From: Candidatus Mediterraneibacter tabaqchaliae
GTDB lineage: Bacteria; Bacillota; Clostridia; Lachnospirales; Lachnospiraceae
NCBI GenBank assembly: GCA_019120595.1
Contig: DWUV01000054.1
Location: 1 to 41,290 of the forward strand
DNA: 41,290 nt
Direction of reading: 5' to 3'
Positions 31,113 to 39,624 of this stretch are shown here, piece by piece; within the stretch, counting starts at the first letter, position 1; every line of letters begins with the position of its first letter. Made by a program: the position numbers and the translations under genes. Under the pieces are notes generated by a model. It saw only the letters and a list, made by a program, of their open reading frames with translations. It was not told the origin of the DNA and did not search any database.

Positions 31113-32126
31113 ATGAAAAAATTTACATTCAAAAGGGCAGCGTCTCTTACACTTGCGGCAGCGGTCGCGGTAACCGGCATGGGACTTACAGGGTGCGATA
31201 CAGGATCTTCCGACGAACAGGTGATCATCTACTCCAACGCGGACGAAGAGGCGATCACAGCGATGGAGAATGCACTGGATAACAATGGATATGAAGGAAA
31301 ATACATGTTCCAGACATTCGGTACGTCTGAGCTGGGCGGCAAGCTGCTGGCAGAGGGCAAGGATATCGAGGCGGATATGGTGACAATGAGTACCTTCTAT
31401 GTGGAGAGCGCCCAGGAGCAGAATGATATGTTTGTGGATCTTGACTTTGACGTGGATACGATCGATGAGTTCGAGCCGTACTGCGCGCCGATCACATCCC
31501 AGGAGGGAACGATCATCGTAAATACAGAGATGATGGAAGAGAATAACCTGCCGATGCCGGAGTCGATCGCAGACCTGGCTGACCCGGTATACAAAGGCTT
31601 TGTATCTGTGACAGATATCGCTGCATCTTCTACTGCATGGCTGCTGATCCAGGCGCTTGTGTCCGAGTATGGCGAGGACGGGGCAGAGGAAGTCCTGACA
31701 GGCATCTATGAGAATGTGGGCGACCACCTGGAGGATTCCGGATCCGCGCCGCTTAAGAAAGTGCGTGCAGGTGAAGTAGCGATCGGATTCGGTCTGCGCC
31801 AGCAGGCAGTGGCTGACAAGGCGGACGGACTCCCGATCGACTATATCGATCCGGCAGAGGGTAACTTCAGCCTGACAGAATCCATCGCTATCGTAGACAA
31901 GGGCGACGATACAAACCCACTTGCAATGGAGATGGCGCAGTGCATCATCGAGAACGGAAGAGAAGAACTCCAGTCCTACTATCCGAATGCGATCTATAAC
32001 GGAGAGAACACAGACGCTGCGAACAAGTCCGCGAACCCGAAGGTATTCCCGGAGAAGCTGACAGTAGACCTTCTTGAGCAGCATCAGGCAATCTCCGAGG
32101 CGGCAAAAGAGGCGGCTGGTATCTAA
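31113..32126 (+). CDS. 2-aminoethylphosphonate-binding lipoprotein
   Basis: A 337-residue solute-binding lipoprotein. The signal peptide ends at lipobox LTGC (Cys28). The mature domain is of the iron/AEP-binding type (VIIYSNADEEAITAMENAL at the N-terminus, typical of this cluster; then GTIIVNTEMMEENNLPMP). It captures the phosphonate outside the membrane for the fused permease. GAAGGAG lies before the ATG. It is followed by a GC-rich stem-loop, as is common for binding-protein genes, and then phnW. The assignment as an AEP binder rests on gene context plus family resemblance. Confidence 0.9.
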   Translation: MKKFTFKRAASLTLAAAVAVTGMGLTGCDTGSSDEQVIIYSNADEEAITAMENALDNNGYEGKYMFQTFGTSELGGKLLAEGKDIEADMVTMSTFYVESAQEQNDMFVDLDFDVDTIDEFEPYCAPITSQEGTIIVNTEMMEENNLPMPESIADLADPVYKGFVSVTDIAASSTAWLLIQALVSEYGEDGAEEVLTGIYENVGDHLEDSGSAPLKKVRAGEVAIGFGLRQQAVADKADGLPIDYIDPAEGNFSLTESIAIVDKGDDTNPLAMEMAQCIIENGREELQSYYPNAIYNGENTDAANKSANPKVFPEKLTVDLLEQHQAISEAAKEAAGI

Positions 32127-32174
32127 GCGGCCTTACGAAAAACAGGCGTCTTCAGCGAGACAGAGAACGATCAC

Positions 32175-32196
32175 GCCCCGCCCTTTCCGGCGGGGC
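32175..32196 (+). repeat. Stem-loop between binding-protein gene and phnW
   Basis: GCCCCGCC (32175-32182) and GGCGGGGC (32189-32196) form an 8-bp all-GC stem with a 6-nt loop and no T run. It is likely a 3'-end stabiliser that keeps binding-protein mRNA above that of downstream genes. Confidence 0.7.
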
Positions 32197-32253
32197 TGAA
32201 ATATGGCTGTAATCTTACGGAAGAACAAAAACAGGAGAAAAGAGGAAACAGAG

Positions 32254-33360
32254 ATGAGATCATATAAACTACTGACACCGGGACCGCTGACAACTACGGA
32301 TACGGTAAAACAGCAGATGCTTTTTGACCATTGTACATGGGATGACGATTATAAGCAGATCACCCAGCAGATTCGCAAAGGCCTTCTCGAGCTGGCCCAC
32401 GTGTCGCCGGAAGAATACACGGCAGTGCTCATGCAGGGCAGCGGTACATTCGGAGTGGAGTCGGTCCTGACCAGCATCCCGGGAGCGAACGACGAGCTCC
32501 TGATCTGCGCCAACGGCGCTTACGGCGAGCGCATGACAGATATCGCGGAACATGCAGGGATCAAATACCAGGTGTACAATGAGCACTATAATAAAGTGCC
32601 AAACGCGCAGAAGATCGCGGAGATGCTCGACGCTGACCCGGCCATCACCCATGTGGCGATGGTGCACAGCGAGACCACATCCGGCATCCTCAATGATATC
32701 GAGGCAGTGGGCAAGGTCGTAAAAGAAAAGGGCCGCGTCTTCATCGTGGACGCGATGAGCAGCTTTGGCGGCGTGGATATCCCGGTGAAGGACTGGGGGA
32801 TTGATTTCATCATCAGCAGTGCGAACAAATGCATCCAGGGCGTGCCGGGATTTTCATTTATCATCGCGAGAAGAGACCTGCTCGAGGCGAGTGCGGGCAA
32901 CGCCAGGAGCCTGTCCCTGGATCTCTATGACCAGTGGAAGACAATGGAAGTGGACGGGAAATGGCGCTTCACTTCCCCGACCCATGTGGTGCTTGCTTTT
33001 TCACAGGCGATGAAAGAGCTGAAGGAAGAGGGCGGGATCGAGGCGAGGAGCCGCCGCTATCTGAACAACAACCGTCTTCTCATCAGGAGGATGGAAGAGA
33101 TGGGGATCCGTCCGTATATCGATGATACCCACCAGGGACCGATCATCACTACGTTCTTCTATCCGGAGGAATGCCACTTTACGTTCTCCCAGATGTATGA
33201 ATACATCAAGGACAGAGGATATGCCATCTATCCGGGAAAAGTGACCGAGGCAGAGACCTTCCGCATCGGGAACATCGGAGAGATCTATGAGGAAGACATC
33301 GAAAAGGTGTGCGCGATCATGAAAGAATTTCTGGAGGAGTACAATCATGAAAAAAATTAA
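32254..33360 (+). CDS. phnW: 2-aminoethylphosphonate-pyruvate transaminase
   Basis: A 368-residue PLP enzyme transferring the amino group of 2-aminoethylphosphonate to pyruvate, giving phosphonoacetaldehyde and alanine. It begins with the family hallmark KLLTPGPLTTTDTVKQQML. The phosphate-cup QGSGTFGVE (61-69), the cofactor Asp166 in IVDAMSSFGG and the Schiff-base Lys192 in SSANKCIQG are present. The start at 32254 follows AGAGGAAA; a further in-frame ATG (32203) adds 17 residues without family similarity. Its end overlaps phnX by 14 bp, so the two enzymes are made together. Confidence 0.96.
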   Translation: MRSYKLLTPGPLTTTDTVKQQMLFDHCTWDDDYKQITQQIRKGLLELAHVSPEEYTAVLMQGSGTFGVESVLTSIPGANDELLICANGAYGERMTDIAEHAGIKYQVYNEHYNKVPNAQKIAEMLDADPAITHVAMVHSETTSGILNDIEAVGKVVKEKGRVFIVDAMSSFGGVDIPVKDWGIDFIISSANKCIQGVPGFSFIIARRDLLEASAGNARSLSLDLYDQWKTMEVDGKWRFTSPTHVVLAFSQAMKELKEEGGIEARSRRYLNNNRLLIRRMEEMGIRPYIDDTHQGPIITTFFYPEECHFTFSQMYEYIKDRGYAIYPGKVTEAETFRIGNIGEIYEEDIEKVCAIMKEFLEEYNHEKN

Positions 33361-34120
33361 GGCAGTGATCTTTGACTGGGCAGGGACAACAGTGGATTTC
33401 GGATGCATGGCGCCGGTACAGGCATTTGTCGAGGTGTTTAAGGAGTTCGGCATCGAGCCGACCATGGAAGAAGTAAGAGAACCCATGGGAATGCTCAAGA
33501 TCGACCATATCCGCACCATGCTGAAGATGGAGAGGATCAGAAATCTCTGGATTGAAAAATACGGAAAAGATCCGGAAGGGGAGGATGCACAGAAGATGTA
33601 TGCCATCTTCGAAGAAAAACTCCTGAGCATCCTTCACCTGTATTCCGATCCGAAGCCGGGAGTCGTGGACGTGGTAAACAGGCTGAGACGGAACGGATAC
33701 AAGATCGGATCCACGACAGGATATAATGACAAGATGATGGAGATCGTGGTCCCGGCCGCAAAGGAAAAAGGGTATGAGCCGGATGTGTGGTTCAGCCCGG
33801 ACTCCACAGGGCAGAAGGGACGTCCGTATCCGTACATGATCTTCCGGAATATGGAAGCCCTGGATATTAAGAAAGTGCGCCGGGTGCTGAAAGTTGGAGA
33901 TACGATCTCGGATATCAAAGAAGGGCGAAATGCCGGAGTCTGGTCCGCGGGGATCGTTGTGGGAAGTTCTGAGATGGGACTTTCCCAGGAGGAGTATGAA
34001 GCGCTCTCAAAGGAAGAAAAGGATCAGAAATGTGATGAAGTCGCGCAGAAGTTCATCGAGGCAGGCGCTGACAAAGTATTCTACACGATCGAAGACCTGG
34101 CGGCATATCTGCTCGGCTGA
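33347..34120 (+). CDS. phnX: Phosphonoacetaldehyde hydrolase (phosphonatase)
   Basis: A 257-residue HAD-superfamily enzyme that splits the carbon-phosphorus bond of phosphonoacetaldehyde into acetaldehyde and phosphate. The nucleophile Asp10 lies in VIFDWAGTTVD, with Ala and Gly in the next positions as in known phosphonatases. The Schiff-base Lys51 is in PMGMLKIDHIR, the feature separating phosphonatases from other HAD enzymes. GSTTGYND and KVGDTISDI supply motifs II-III. GGAGGAG lies inside the end of phnW. A terminator follows about 125 bp later. With phnW and the ABC importer it completes a pathway that turns 2-aminoethylphosphonate into phosphate. Confidence 0.97.
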   Translation: MKKIKAVIFDWAGTTVDFGCMAPVQAFVEVFKEFGIEPTMEEVREPMGMLKIDHIRTMLKMERIRNLWIEKYGKDPEGEDAQKMYAIFEEKLLSILHLYSDPKPGVVDVVNRLRRNGYKIGSTTGYNDKMMEIVVPAAKEKGYEPDVWFSPDSTGQKGRPYPYMIFRNMEALDIKKVRRVLKVGDTISDIKEGRNAGVWSAGIVVGSSEMGLSQEEYEALSKEEKDQKCDEVAQKFIEAGADKVFYTIEDLAAYLLG

Positions 34121-34244
34121 CCCGGCGGTATGCCTGCCCGGCTGCTCCGGCTGCATACTGATCCGCCTGATCCGGCGGCATGGCCGGCAGCTCCGGAAGT
34201 GCGGGGATGCAGCGGGAAATATAAAAAAATAAAGATGCATAAAG

Positions 34245-34296
34245 TGCCGTAAATGCGGGGAAAATACCAAAAAAGCCCGCAGATACGGCATTTTTT
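34245..34296 (+). terminator. Terminator of the phosphonate operon
   Basis: TGCCGTA (34245-34251) pairs with TACGGCA (34284-34290), and TGCGGG (34254-34259) with CCCGCA (34276-34281), separated by a 2x2 internal loop. Six T follow (34291-34296). The GC-rich 124 bp between phnX and this hairpin holds no recognisable gene. Confidence 0.85.
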
Positions 34297-34299
34297 GAT

Positions 34300-34354
34300 T
34301 TTACATAGATTTAACATAACATTGATTTTACATTTTACATTGCTTTTTTATCAT
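34300..34354 (+). promoter_or_regulatory. Pho box and -10 of the pst operon
   Basis: TTTACA (34300-34305), TTAACA (34311-34316), a degenerate box near 34322, and TTTACA (34334-34339; another at 34327-34332) form a run of 11-12 bp direct repeats like the Bacillus PhoP box. A -10 TATCAT (34349-34354) follows the last box by 9 bp with no -35, the same geometry as at the phosphatase gene. PhoP encoded downstream is the likely activator. Confidence 0.65.
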
Positions 34355-34454
34355 AAATACCGTTGACGGACACAGAGAAGAAAAAGCGGTCCGCAGCGGC
34401 GGCAGGAAAGGCCGCGGTACATAATGATCTGATTTGAAAAAGGAGATTATCAAA

Positions 34455-35360
34455 ATGAAAATGAAAAAGTTTATCGCAGTATTGGCAGCAGTTTCAATGG
34501 TAGCTGCAATGGCAGCAGGATGCGGCAGCAAGGAGGACACTAAAGCAGAGGGTGACGCAGCAGAAAACAGCGAGGAAGGAAGCTGGGACGCGGCAAACAT
34601 GATCACAGCTGTGACACGTGAGGAAGGCTCTGGTACAAGAGGCGCTTTCACAGAACTGTTCGGCGTTGTCGATGAGGATGACAACGATATGATCACTCTG
34701 GATGCGCAGACGACAAACAGCACATCCGTTATGATGACAACGGTATCTGAGAATGAATACGCGATCGGTTATATCTCACTGGGATCTCTTGATGAGTCTC
34801 TTGTAAAGGCTGTGAAGATCGACGGTGTAGATGCGACCGCAGAGAATATCGAGAACGGATCTTACAAAGTATCCAGACCGTTCAATGTAGCGGTAAAACC
34901 GGATTCTGCAAATGAAGTTGCGAAAGATTTTATGGCATTCATTATGAGTACAGAAGGTCAGGAAGTTGTTGCAGACGAAGGGTACATCCCGGTATCCGGT
35001 GTTGAGGCTTACGCCGGAAGCGCTCCGGCAGGCGACTGCGTGGTAGGCGGATCTTCTTCCGTATCTCCGCTGATGGAGAAACTGATCGAGGCTTACAAAG
35101 CTGTAAACGCGAATGCAAATATCGAACTCCAGACTTCTGACTCTACAACAGGTATGACATCCACGATCGAGGGAAGCTATGACATCGGTATGGCGTCCAG
35201 AGAGCTGAAAGACGAAGAGGCTGCTGAGCTTGAGGGCACAGTGATCGCAACAGACGGCATCGCAGTGATCGTGAACCAGAACAACCCGACAGACGACCTG
35301 ACATCAGACCAGGTGAAGAGCATCTACCTTGGCGATGTGACAACATGGGATGCGATCTAA
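34455..35360 (+). CDS. pstS: Phosphate-binding lipoprotein, circularly permuted PstS
   Basis: A 301-residue binding protein for the phosphate ABC importer. The lipobox AAGC (Cys23) is followed by an acidic linker. The domain order is rotated compared with ordinary PstS. The block that is normally C-terminal comes first (TREEGSGTRGAF at 54-65, AIGYISLGSL at 103-112, EGYIPV at 175-180). The normally N-terminal block follows (GGSSSVSPLMEKL at 198-210, DSTTGMT at 229-235, DIGMASRELKDEE at 243-255). The chain ends at SIYLGDVTTWDAI, exactly where a normal PstS would continue to TREEGSGTR. All phosphate-contacting segments are present. Start ATG 34455 follows AGGAG; an in-frame TTG (34434) is less likely. 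Pho boxes lie upstream. Confidence 0.9.
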   Translation: MKMKKFIAVLAAVSMVAAMAAGCGSKEDTKAEGDAAENSEEGSWDAANMITAVTREEGSGTRGAFTELFGVVDEDDNDMITLDAQTTNSTSVMMTTVSENEYAIGYISLGSLDESLVKAVKIDGVDATAENIENGSYKVSRPFNVAVKPDSANEVAKDFMAFIMSTEGQEVVADEGYIPVSGVEAYAGSAPAGDCVVGGSSSVSPLMEKLIEAYKAVNANANIELQTSDSTTGMTSTIEGSYDIGMASRELKDEEAAELEGTVIATDGIAVIVNQNNPTDDLTSDQVKSIYLGDVTTWDAI

Positions 35361-35410
35361 AGTACATGTTCAGCTGACTCTGTGAACGGAGCGCCGGTAT
35401 ATGAACAAAG

Positions 35411-35447
35411 AAGCTGCGCGGCCGCAGTAAGCGCGGCGGCGCGGCTT
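35411..35447 (+). repeat. GC-rich stem-loop after pstS
   Basis: AAGCTGCGCGGCCGC (35411-35425) pairs with GCGGCGGCGCGGCTT (35433-35447) over 15 positions, with one mismatch and one G-U pair, and a 7-nt loop. No T run follows. It is probably an RNA stabiliser or partial terminator that raises pstS expression over the permease genes. Confidence 0.7.
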
Positions 35448-35518
35448 TGCGAATGGCGTGTGCTGAACAAAATCACACACAGAGAAATCCATAAAGAAAA
35501 AGATTTCCGCATTTAAAT

Positions 35519-35559
35519 ATGAGCCGGGAAGATATCAGGAGTATGTCTTCCCGGCTCAT
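35519..35559 (+). repeat. 14-bp hairpin directly before the pstC ribosome site
   Basis: ATGAGCCGGGAAGA (35519-35532) pairs perfectly with TCTTCCCGGCTCAT (35546-35559) over a 13-nt loop. One base later comes AGGAGG (35561-35566) of pstC. It is the second stem between pstS and pstC, and could protect an mRNA 5' end produced by processing in this gap. Confidence 0.75.
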
Positions 35560-35571
35560 CAGGAGGAAAAA

Positions 35572-36465
35572 ATGAAATCAAAAGCATGGACTGAAAAGAT
35601 CATGCAGGGAGCATTTCTCGTGGCGGCGTGCGCGTCCGTGCTGGCGGTAGCGCTCATCTGCATCTTCCTTTTCGCGAACGGGATCCCTGCAATGAGAGAA
35701 ATCGGATTTATCAAATTTATCACAGGCGAGATCTGGCGCCCGAACAGCGAACAGTTCGGCATCCTTCCGATGATCGTGGGAAGCCTCTATGTGACGGCAG
35801 GCGCGATCATCTTCGGAGTGCCCATCGGGATCCTGACTTCTGTCTTTATGGCAATGTACTGCCCGAAGAAGATCTACAAACCGCTGAAGGCAGCAACTGA
35901 GCTCCTTGCCGGCATCCCGTCGGTCATCTACGGATTCTTCGGACTGGTGGTCGTGGTACCTCTGATCCGGGACTTCGGGACGCTGCTGTATAAGGCAAAT
36001 CTGGTAAAGAATCCGGGGAACGGAAACAGTATCCTGACCGCATCCCTGATCCTGGGCATGATGATCCTTCCGACCATCATCGGGACCACAGAGAGCGCGA
36101 TGCGCGCGGTGCCGGCTCATTATTATGAGGGCTCGCTCGCACTGGGGGCAACAAAAGAGAGAAGTATTTTCCGTGTCATTATCCCGGCTGCAAAATCAGG
36201 TGTGGTGGCAGGGATCGTGCTGGGCATCGGACGTGCCATCGGTGAGACAATGGCAGTCATTATGATCGTCGGAAACCAGGCGCGCCTGACAGGAAGCTGG
36301 CTGGAAGGGATCCGTACACTGACCGGAAATATCGTAATTGAGATGGGATACGCGACCGGTCTGCACCGCGAGGCGCTGATCGCGACAGGAGTCGTGCTCT
36401 TCGTATTCATCCTCATCATCAACCTGAGCGTGGCATTGTTAAAGAGGGGGGCTGACCATGAGTAA
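35572..36465 (+). CDS. pstC: Phosphate ABC transporter permease PstC
   Basis: A 297-residue membrane protein with six helices, one of the two permeases of the high-affinity phosphate importer. Hallmarks are PIGILTSVFMAMYCPKKI, then ELLAGIPSVIYGFFGLVVVV, and the ATPase-contacting loop ALGATKERSIFRVIIPAAKS. The final GRAIGETMAVIMIVGN is typical of PstC. AGGAGG precedes the ATG. Its end overlaps pstA by 8 bp. Confidence 0.96.
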   Translation: MKSKAWTEKIMQGAFLVAACASVLAVALICIFLFANGIPAMREIGFIKFITGEIWRPNSEQFGILPMIVGSLYVTAGAIIFGVPIGILTSVFMAMYCPKKIYKPLKAATELLAGIPSVIYGFFGLVVVVPLIRDFGTLLYKANLVKNPGNGNSILTASLILGMMILPTIIGTTESAMRAVPAHYYEGSLALGATKERSIFRVIIPAAKSGVVAGIVLGIGRAIGETMAVIMIVGNQARLTGSWLEGIRTLTGNIVIEMGYATGLHREALIATGVVLFVFILIINLSVALLKRGADHE

Positions 36466-37348
36466 TGAAGTGAGCAAACAGGATCAGATGATCAATAAGA
36501 CAACGATGGGCGATAAATTCAAAACTTATTTAAAGCATCCGGGCTCATTTATCATGATGCTGCTCGTGATGCTGGCATCGGTCATCACATTTGCCGTGCT
36601 GATCTTCCTGATCGCCTATATCCTGATCAACGGGCTGCCGCATATTTCGCCGTCCCTTTTCTCGCTGGAGTACAGCTCTGAGAACGCGTCGGTCGTGCCG
36701 GCCTTTGTCAACACGATCGTTATGACATTGTTATCGCTGTTGATCGCGGTGCCTTTCGGTATCTTCTCTGCGATCTTCCTCGTGGAGTATGCGAAGAGAG
36801 GAAATAAATTCATAGAGGTCATCAGGTTGACCACAGAGACGCTCTCCGGTATTCCGTCTATTGTATACGGTCTCTTCGGTATGCTGTTCTTTGTAAATAC
36901 CCTGGGGTGGGGCTTCTCCATTCTGGCGGGCGCGTTCACCATCGCGATCATGATCCTTCCGCTGATCATGAGGACCACGGAGGAAGCGCTGAAAGCGGTG
37001 CCGGATTCTTACCGCGAGGGAAGCTTCGGCCTGGGCGCAGGCAAGCTGCGCACCGTATTCCGCATCGTCCTTCCGTCGGCGATCCCGGGCGTCCTGGCAG
37101 GCGTGATCCTTGCCATCGGCCGTATCGTGGGTGAGACGGCGGCGCTGATGTATACATCAGGAACGGTTGCCCAGATCCCGAACAGTGTCATGGGCTCCGG
37201 GCGTACCCTGGCACTCCATATGTATGTCCTTTCAAGCGAGGGGCTTTATATGGACCAGGCATACGCGACAGCAGTCATCCTGCTCGTCCTTGTAGTGGGC
37301 ATCAATGCACTGTCAAGCGTGATCGCGAGAAAACTTACGAAAGCATAA
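36458..37348 (+). CDS. pstA: Phosphate ABC transporter permease PstA
   Basis: A 296-residue partner of PstC with six membrane helices. Recognised by the segments [38 protein letters not shown] and the loop [20 protein letters not shown], and by [16 protein letters not shown] near the C-terminus. AGAGGGGG lies before its ATG inside the end of pstC. A 10-bp hairpin sits in the 73-bp gap to pstB. Confidence 0.96.
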   Translation: MSNEVSKQDQMINKTTMGDKFKTYLKHPGSFIMMLLVMLASVITFAVLIFLIAYILINGLPHISPSLFSLEYSSENASVVPAFVNTIVMTLLSLLIAVPFGIFSAIFLVEYAKRGNKFIEVIRLTTETLSGIPSIVYGLFGMLFFVNTLGWGFSILAGAFTIAIMILPLIMRTTEEALKAVPDSYREGSFGLGAGKLRTVFRIVLPSAIPGVLAGVILAIGRIVGETAALMYTSGTVAQIPNSVMGSGRTLALHMYVLSSEGLYMDQAYATAVILLVLVVGINALSSVIARKLTKA

Positions 37349-37368
37349 ATGTGAAAAAACTGTGAAAG

Positions 37369-37401
37369 GGGACGTAGTAAAACTCGATTTGACTACGTCC
37401 C
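37369..37401 (+). repeat. Stem-loop between pstA and pstB
   Basis: GGGACGTAGT (37369-37378) pairs perfectly with ACTACGTCCC (37392-37401) over a 13-nt loop. No T run follows, and the pstB ribosome site (AGAGG) comes about 10 bp later. It may mark an RNA-processing or stability boundary in the operon. Confidence 0.7.
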
Positions 37402-37421
37402 GGATTAAAGAGGTAGAGGAA

Positions 37422-38171
37422 ATGTCTAAGATTAGTATCAAGAATCTGGATTTGTATTACGGCGATTTTAAGGCGCTCAAGAATGTGAATCTGGAGATCG
37501 AAGCCAACAAGATCACCGCATTTATCGGACCCTCCGGCTGCGGTAAATCAACGCTCCTTAAGTCCATCAACCGTATGAACGACCTGGTGGAAGGCTGCCG
37601 CATCGACGGCGAGATCCTCCTTGACGGACAGAATATCTTTAAGGGTATGGATGTAAATATGTTAAGAAAACGTGTGGGCATGGTATTCCAGAAGCCGAAT
37701 CCCTTCCCCATGAGCATTTATGACAACATCGCATTCGGACCGAGGACACACGGGATCCATTCCAAGGCAAAACTGGACGACATCGTGGAGAAGTCGCTGA
37801 GGAACGCGGCAATCTGGGATGAGTGCAAAGACCGCCTTAAGACGAGCGCGCTGGGCATGTCCGGAGGACAGCAGCAGAGGCTCTGTATCGCGAGGGCGCT
37901 GGCGGTAGAACCGGAGGTCCTTCTTATGGATGAGCCTACTTCCGCCCTTGACCCGATCTCTACGTCCAAGATCGAAGACCTTGCGATGGAACTGAAAAAA
38001 GACTATACTATCGTTATGGTAACGCATAACATGCAGCAGGCTGTCCGTGTGTCGGACAATACTGCGTTCTTCCTTCTGGGAGAGGTCGTAGAGTACAATG
38101 ATACGGAAAAACTCTTCTCCATACCGGCGGATAAGAGAACAGAAGACTACATCACAGGGAGGTTTGGTTAA
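37422..38171 (+). CDS. pstB: Phosphate ABC transporter ATP-binding protein PstB
   Basis: A 249-residue ABC ATPase that powers PstCA. Walker [10 protein letters not shown] (36-44), [20 protein letters not shown] (PstB-specific Q-loop region), signature [11 protein letters not shown], Walker [13 protein letters not shown] and switch MVTHNMQQA are intact. The ATG at 37422 follows GTAGAGG; an upstream in-frame start at 37362 only reads through the hairpin. Three bases separate it from phoU. Confidence 0.97.
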   Translation: MSKISIKNLDLYYGDFKALKNVNLEIEANKITAFIGPSGCGKSTLLKSINRMNDLVEGCRIDGEILLDGQNIFKGMDVNMLRKRVGMVFQKPNPFPMSIYDNIAFGPRTHGIHSKAKLDDIVEKSLRNAAIWDECKDRLKTSALGMSGGQQQRLCIARALAVEPEVLLMDEPTSALDPISTSKIEDLAMELKKDYTIVMVTHNMQQAVRVSDNTAFFLLGEVVEYNDTEKLFSIPADKRTEDYITGRFG

Positions 38172-38174
38172 ATC

Positions 38175-38846
38175 ATGCGTAATAAATTTGATGAACAGCT
38201 TCATCTTTTGGATGAGCAGCTTACACATATGGGAGAACTCTGTGAGACTGCGATCGCAAAGGCGACACAGGCGCTGAAAGACGGGAGCGCGGAGCAGGCA
38301 AAGATCATTATCACAGAGGACGAGGAGATCGACCAGTCTGAGAAAGATATTGAAAGACTCTGCCTGAAGCTTCTGCTCCAGCAGCAGCCGGTGGCAAAGG
38401 ATTTAAGAAGGATCTCAGCCGCGCTGAAAATGATCACGGATATGGAGCGTATCGGCGACCAGACCGCGGATATCGCGGAGATCATCCTGTCCTCAAAGAA
38501 ATGGGCGGCAACTGCGGAGAATATCCAGGTCATCGGCACGATGGCTTCCGAGGTCAGCAAGATGGTGCGGGACAGCGTCACAGCATACGTGAACAGAGAC
38601 CTGGAGCTTGCCCGCAGCGTAATGAAAGCGGACGATGAGATCGACCTGTACTTTGATGAAGTGAAGGACGAGATGATCAGTTTCATCAAAGAAGAAAAGG
38701 GCGAGAACGGCAAGGCGATCTTTGACCTGATCATGGTGACAAAATATCTGGAGCGCATCGGGGACCACGCGACGAACATCGCGGAGTGGGTGGAATTCTC
38801 CATCACAGGCGTGCACAAGGACAGCGCGGTCATCCACGAGAGCTGA
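38175..38846 (+). CDS. phoU: Phosphate transport regulator PhoU
   Basis: A 223-residue all-helical cytosolic protein with two PhoU repeats (about 10-95 and 112-205), each ending in the metal-binding motif: ITDMERIGDQTADIAE near residue 90 and TKYLERIGDHATNIAEW near 190. PhoU links the PstSCAB transporter to the PhoR kinase and restrains it when phosphate is plentiful. It lies 3 bp after pstB, with the two-component genes 102 bp downstream, the usual order. Confidence 0.96.
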   Translation: MRNKFDEQLHLLDEQLTHMGELCETAIAKATQALKDGSAEQAKIIITEDEEIDQSEKDIERLCLKLLLQQQPVAKDLRRISAALKMITDMERIGDQTADIAEIILSSKKWAATAENIQVIGTMASEVSKMVRDSVTAYVNRDLELARSVMKADDEIDLYFDEVKDEMISFIKEEKGENGKAIFDLIMVTKYLERIGDHATNIAEWVEFSITGVHKDSAVIHES

Positions 38847-38869
38847 CAGAAGAGAACGCCGGCAGAAGA

Positions 38870-38907
38870 ACAGCCGCACGCCGCAGAATGCGATCAGAAG
38901 CGGCTGT
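38870..38907 (+). repeat. Small hairpin between phoU and phoP
   Basis: ACAGCCGC (38870-38877) pairs with GCGGCTGT (38900-38907) over a 22-nt loop, without a T run. No separate promoter for phoP was recognised in the gap, so co-transcription with the pst genes is likely. Confidence 0.4.
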
Positions 38908-38948
38908 GAAAAAGATGAGAATATGAAGACGAAGGAGAACTTGAAACG

Positions 38949-39623
38949 ATGATATATTGCGTGGAAGATGACGACAACATCCGTGAGCTTGTGATATATA
39001 CTCTGGAGACGACAGGCCTGAAAGCCCGGGGGTTTGCGGAAGGTTCTGCCTTCATGGAGGCTCTGGCGTTTGATACGCCGGAGCTGATCCTGCTTGATAT
39101 CATGCTCCCCGGAGACGATGGGCTGGTGCTTTTGAAGAAGCTGAAATCCTCTCCTAAGACAAAAGGGATCCCGGTGATCATGGTCACAGCAAAGGGCACA
39201 GAGTATGACAAAGTGATCGGCCTGGATTCCGGTGCGGATGACTATGTGACAAAGCCGTTCGGCATGATGGAGCTCGTCTCCAGGATCAAGGCGGTCCTGC
39301 GCCGCTCCGGGAAAGTGGAGGACAGGATCGATATGGAATTTTCAGGCGTCCGCATGGACATCAAAAAACATGAAGTCACTGTGGACGGAAAGCAGGTAGC
39401 GCTCACCCTCAAAGAATTTGAACTCCTGGAGAAACTGATGCGCAATCAGGGGATCGTCCTGACAAGGGACCAGCTCCTGACAGAGATCTGGGGCTATGAT
39501 TTTGACGGAGAGACGAGGACCGTGGATGTACATATCCGAACTTTGAGACAGAAGCTGGGCGCAAAAGGAGAGATCATCCAGACTGTCCGCGGCGTAGGAT
39601 ACCGGGTTGGAGGAACCGCATAG
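38949..39623 (+). CDS. phoP: Phosphate response regulator PhoP (PhoB-type)
   Basis: A 224-residue OmpR/PhoB-class regulator. The receiver domain (1-115) has the acidic pocket EDDD (6-9), phospho-acceptor Asp50 in LILLDIMLPGDDG, Thr in MVTAKG and Lys in DDYVTKPFG. The winged helix (about 125-222) ends with RTVDVHIRTLRQKLG and IQTVRGVGYRV. It binds Pho boxes upstream of phosphate-starvation genes; candidates in this window lie before pstS, the phosphatase and the RpiR gene. AGGAG precedes the ATG. The kinase gene starts one base after its stop. Confidence 0.95.
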   Translation: MIYCVEDDDNIRELVIYTLETTGLKARGFAEGSAFMEALAFDTPELILLDIMLPGDDGLVLLKKLKSSPKTKGIPVIMVTAKGTEYDKVIGLDSGADDYVTKPFGMMELVSRIKAVLRRSGKVEDRIDMEFSGVRMDIKKHEVTVDGKQVALTLKEFELLEKLMRNQGIVLTRDQLLTEIWGYDFDGETRTVDVHIRTLRQKLGAKGEIIQTVRGVGYRVGGTA

Positions 39624-39624
39624 T

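Noticed and set aside
30867-32084. 405-residue open frame on the minus strand
   Set aside because: Antisense to the phosphonate permease and binding-protein genes; Cys/His-rich and without family signatures.
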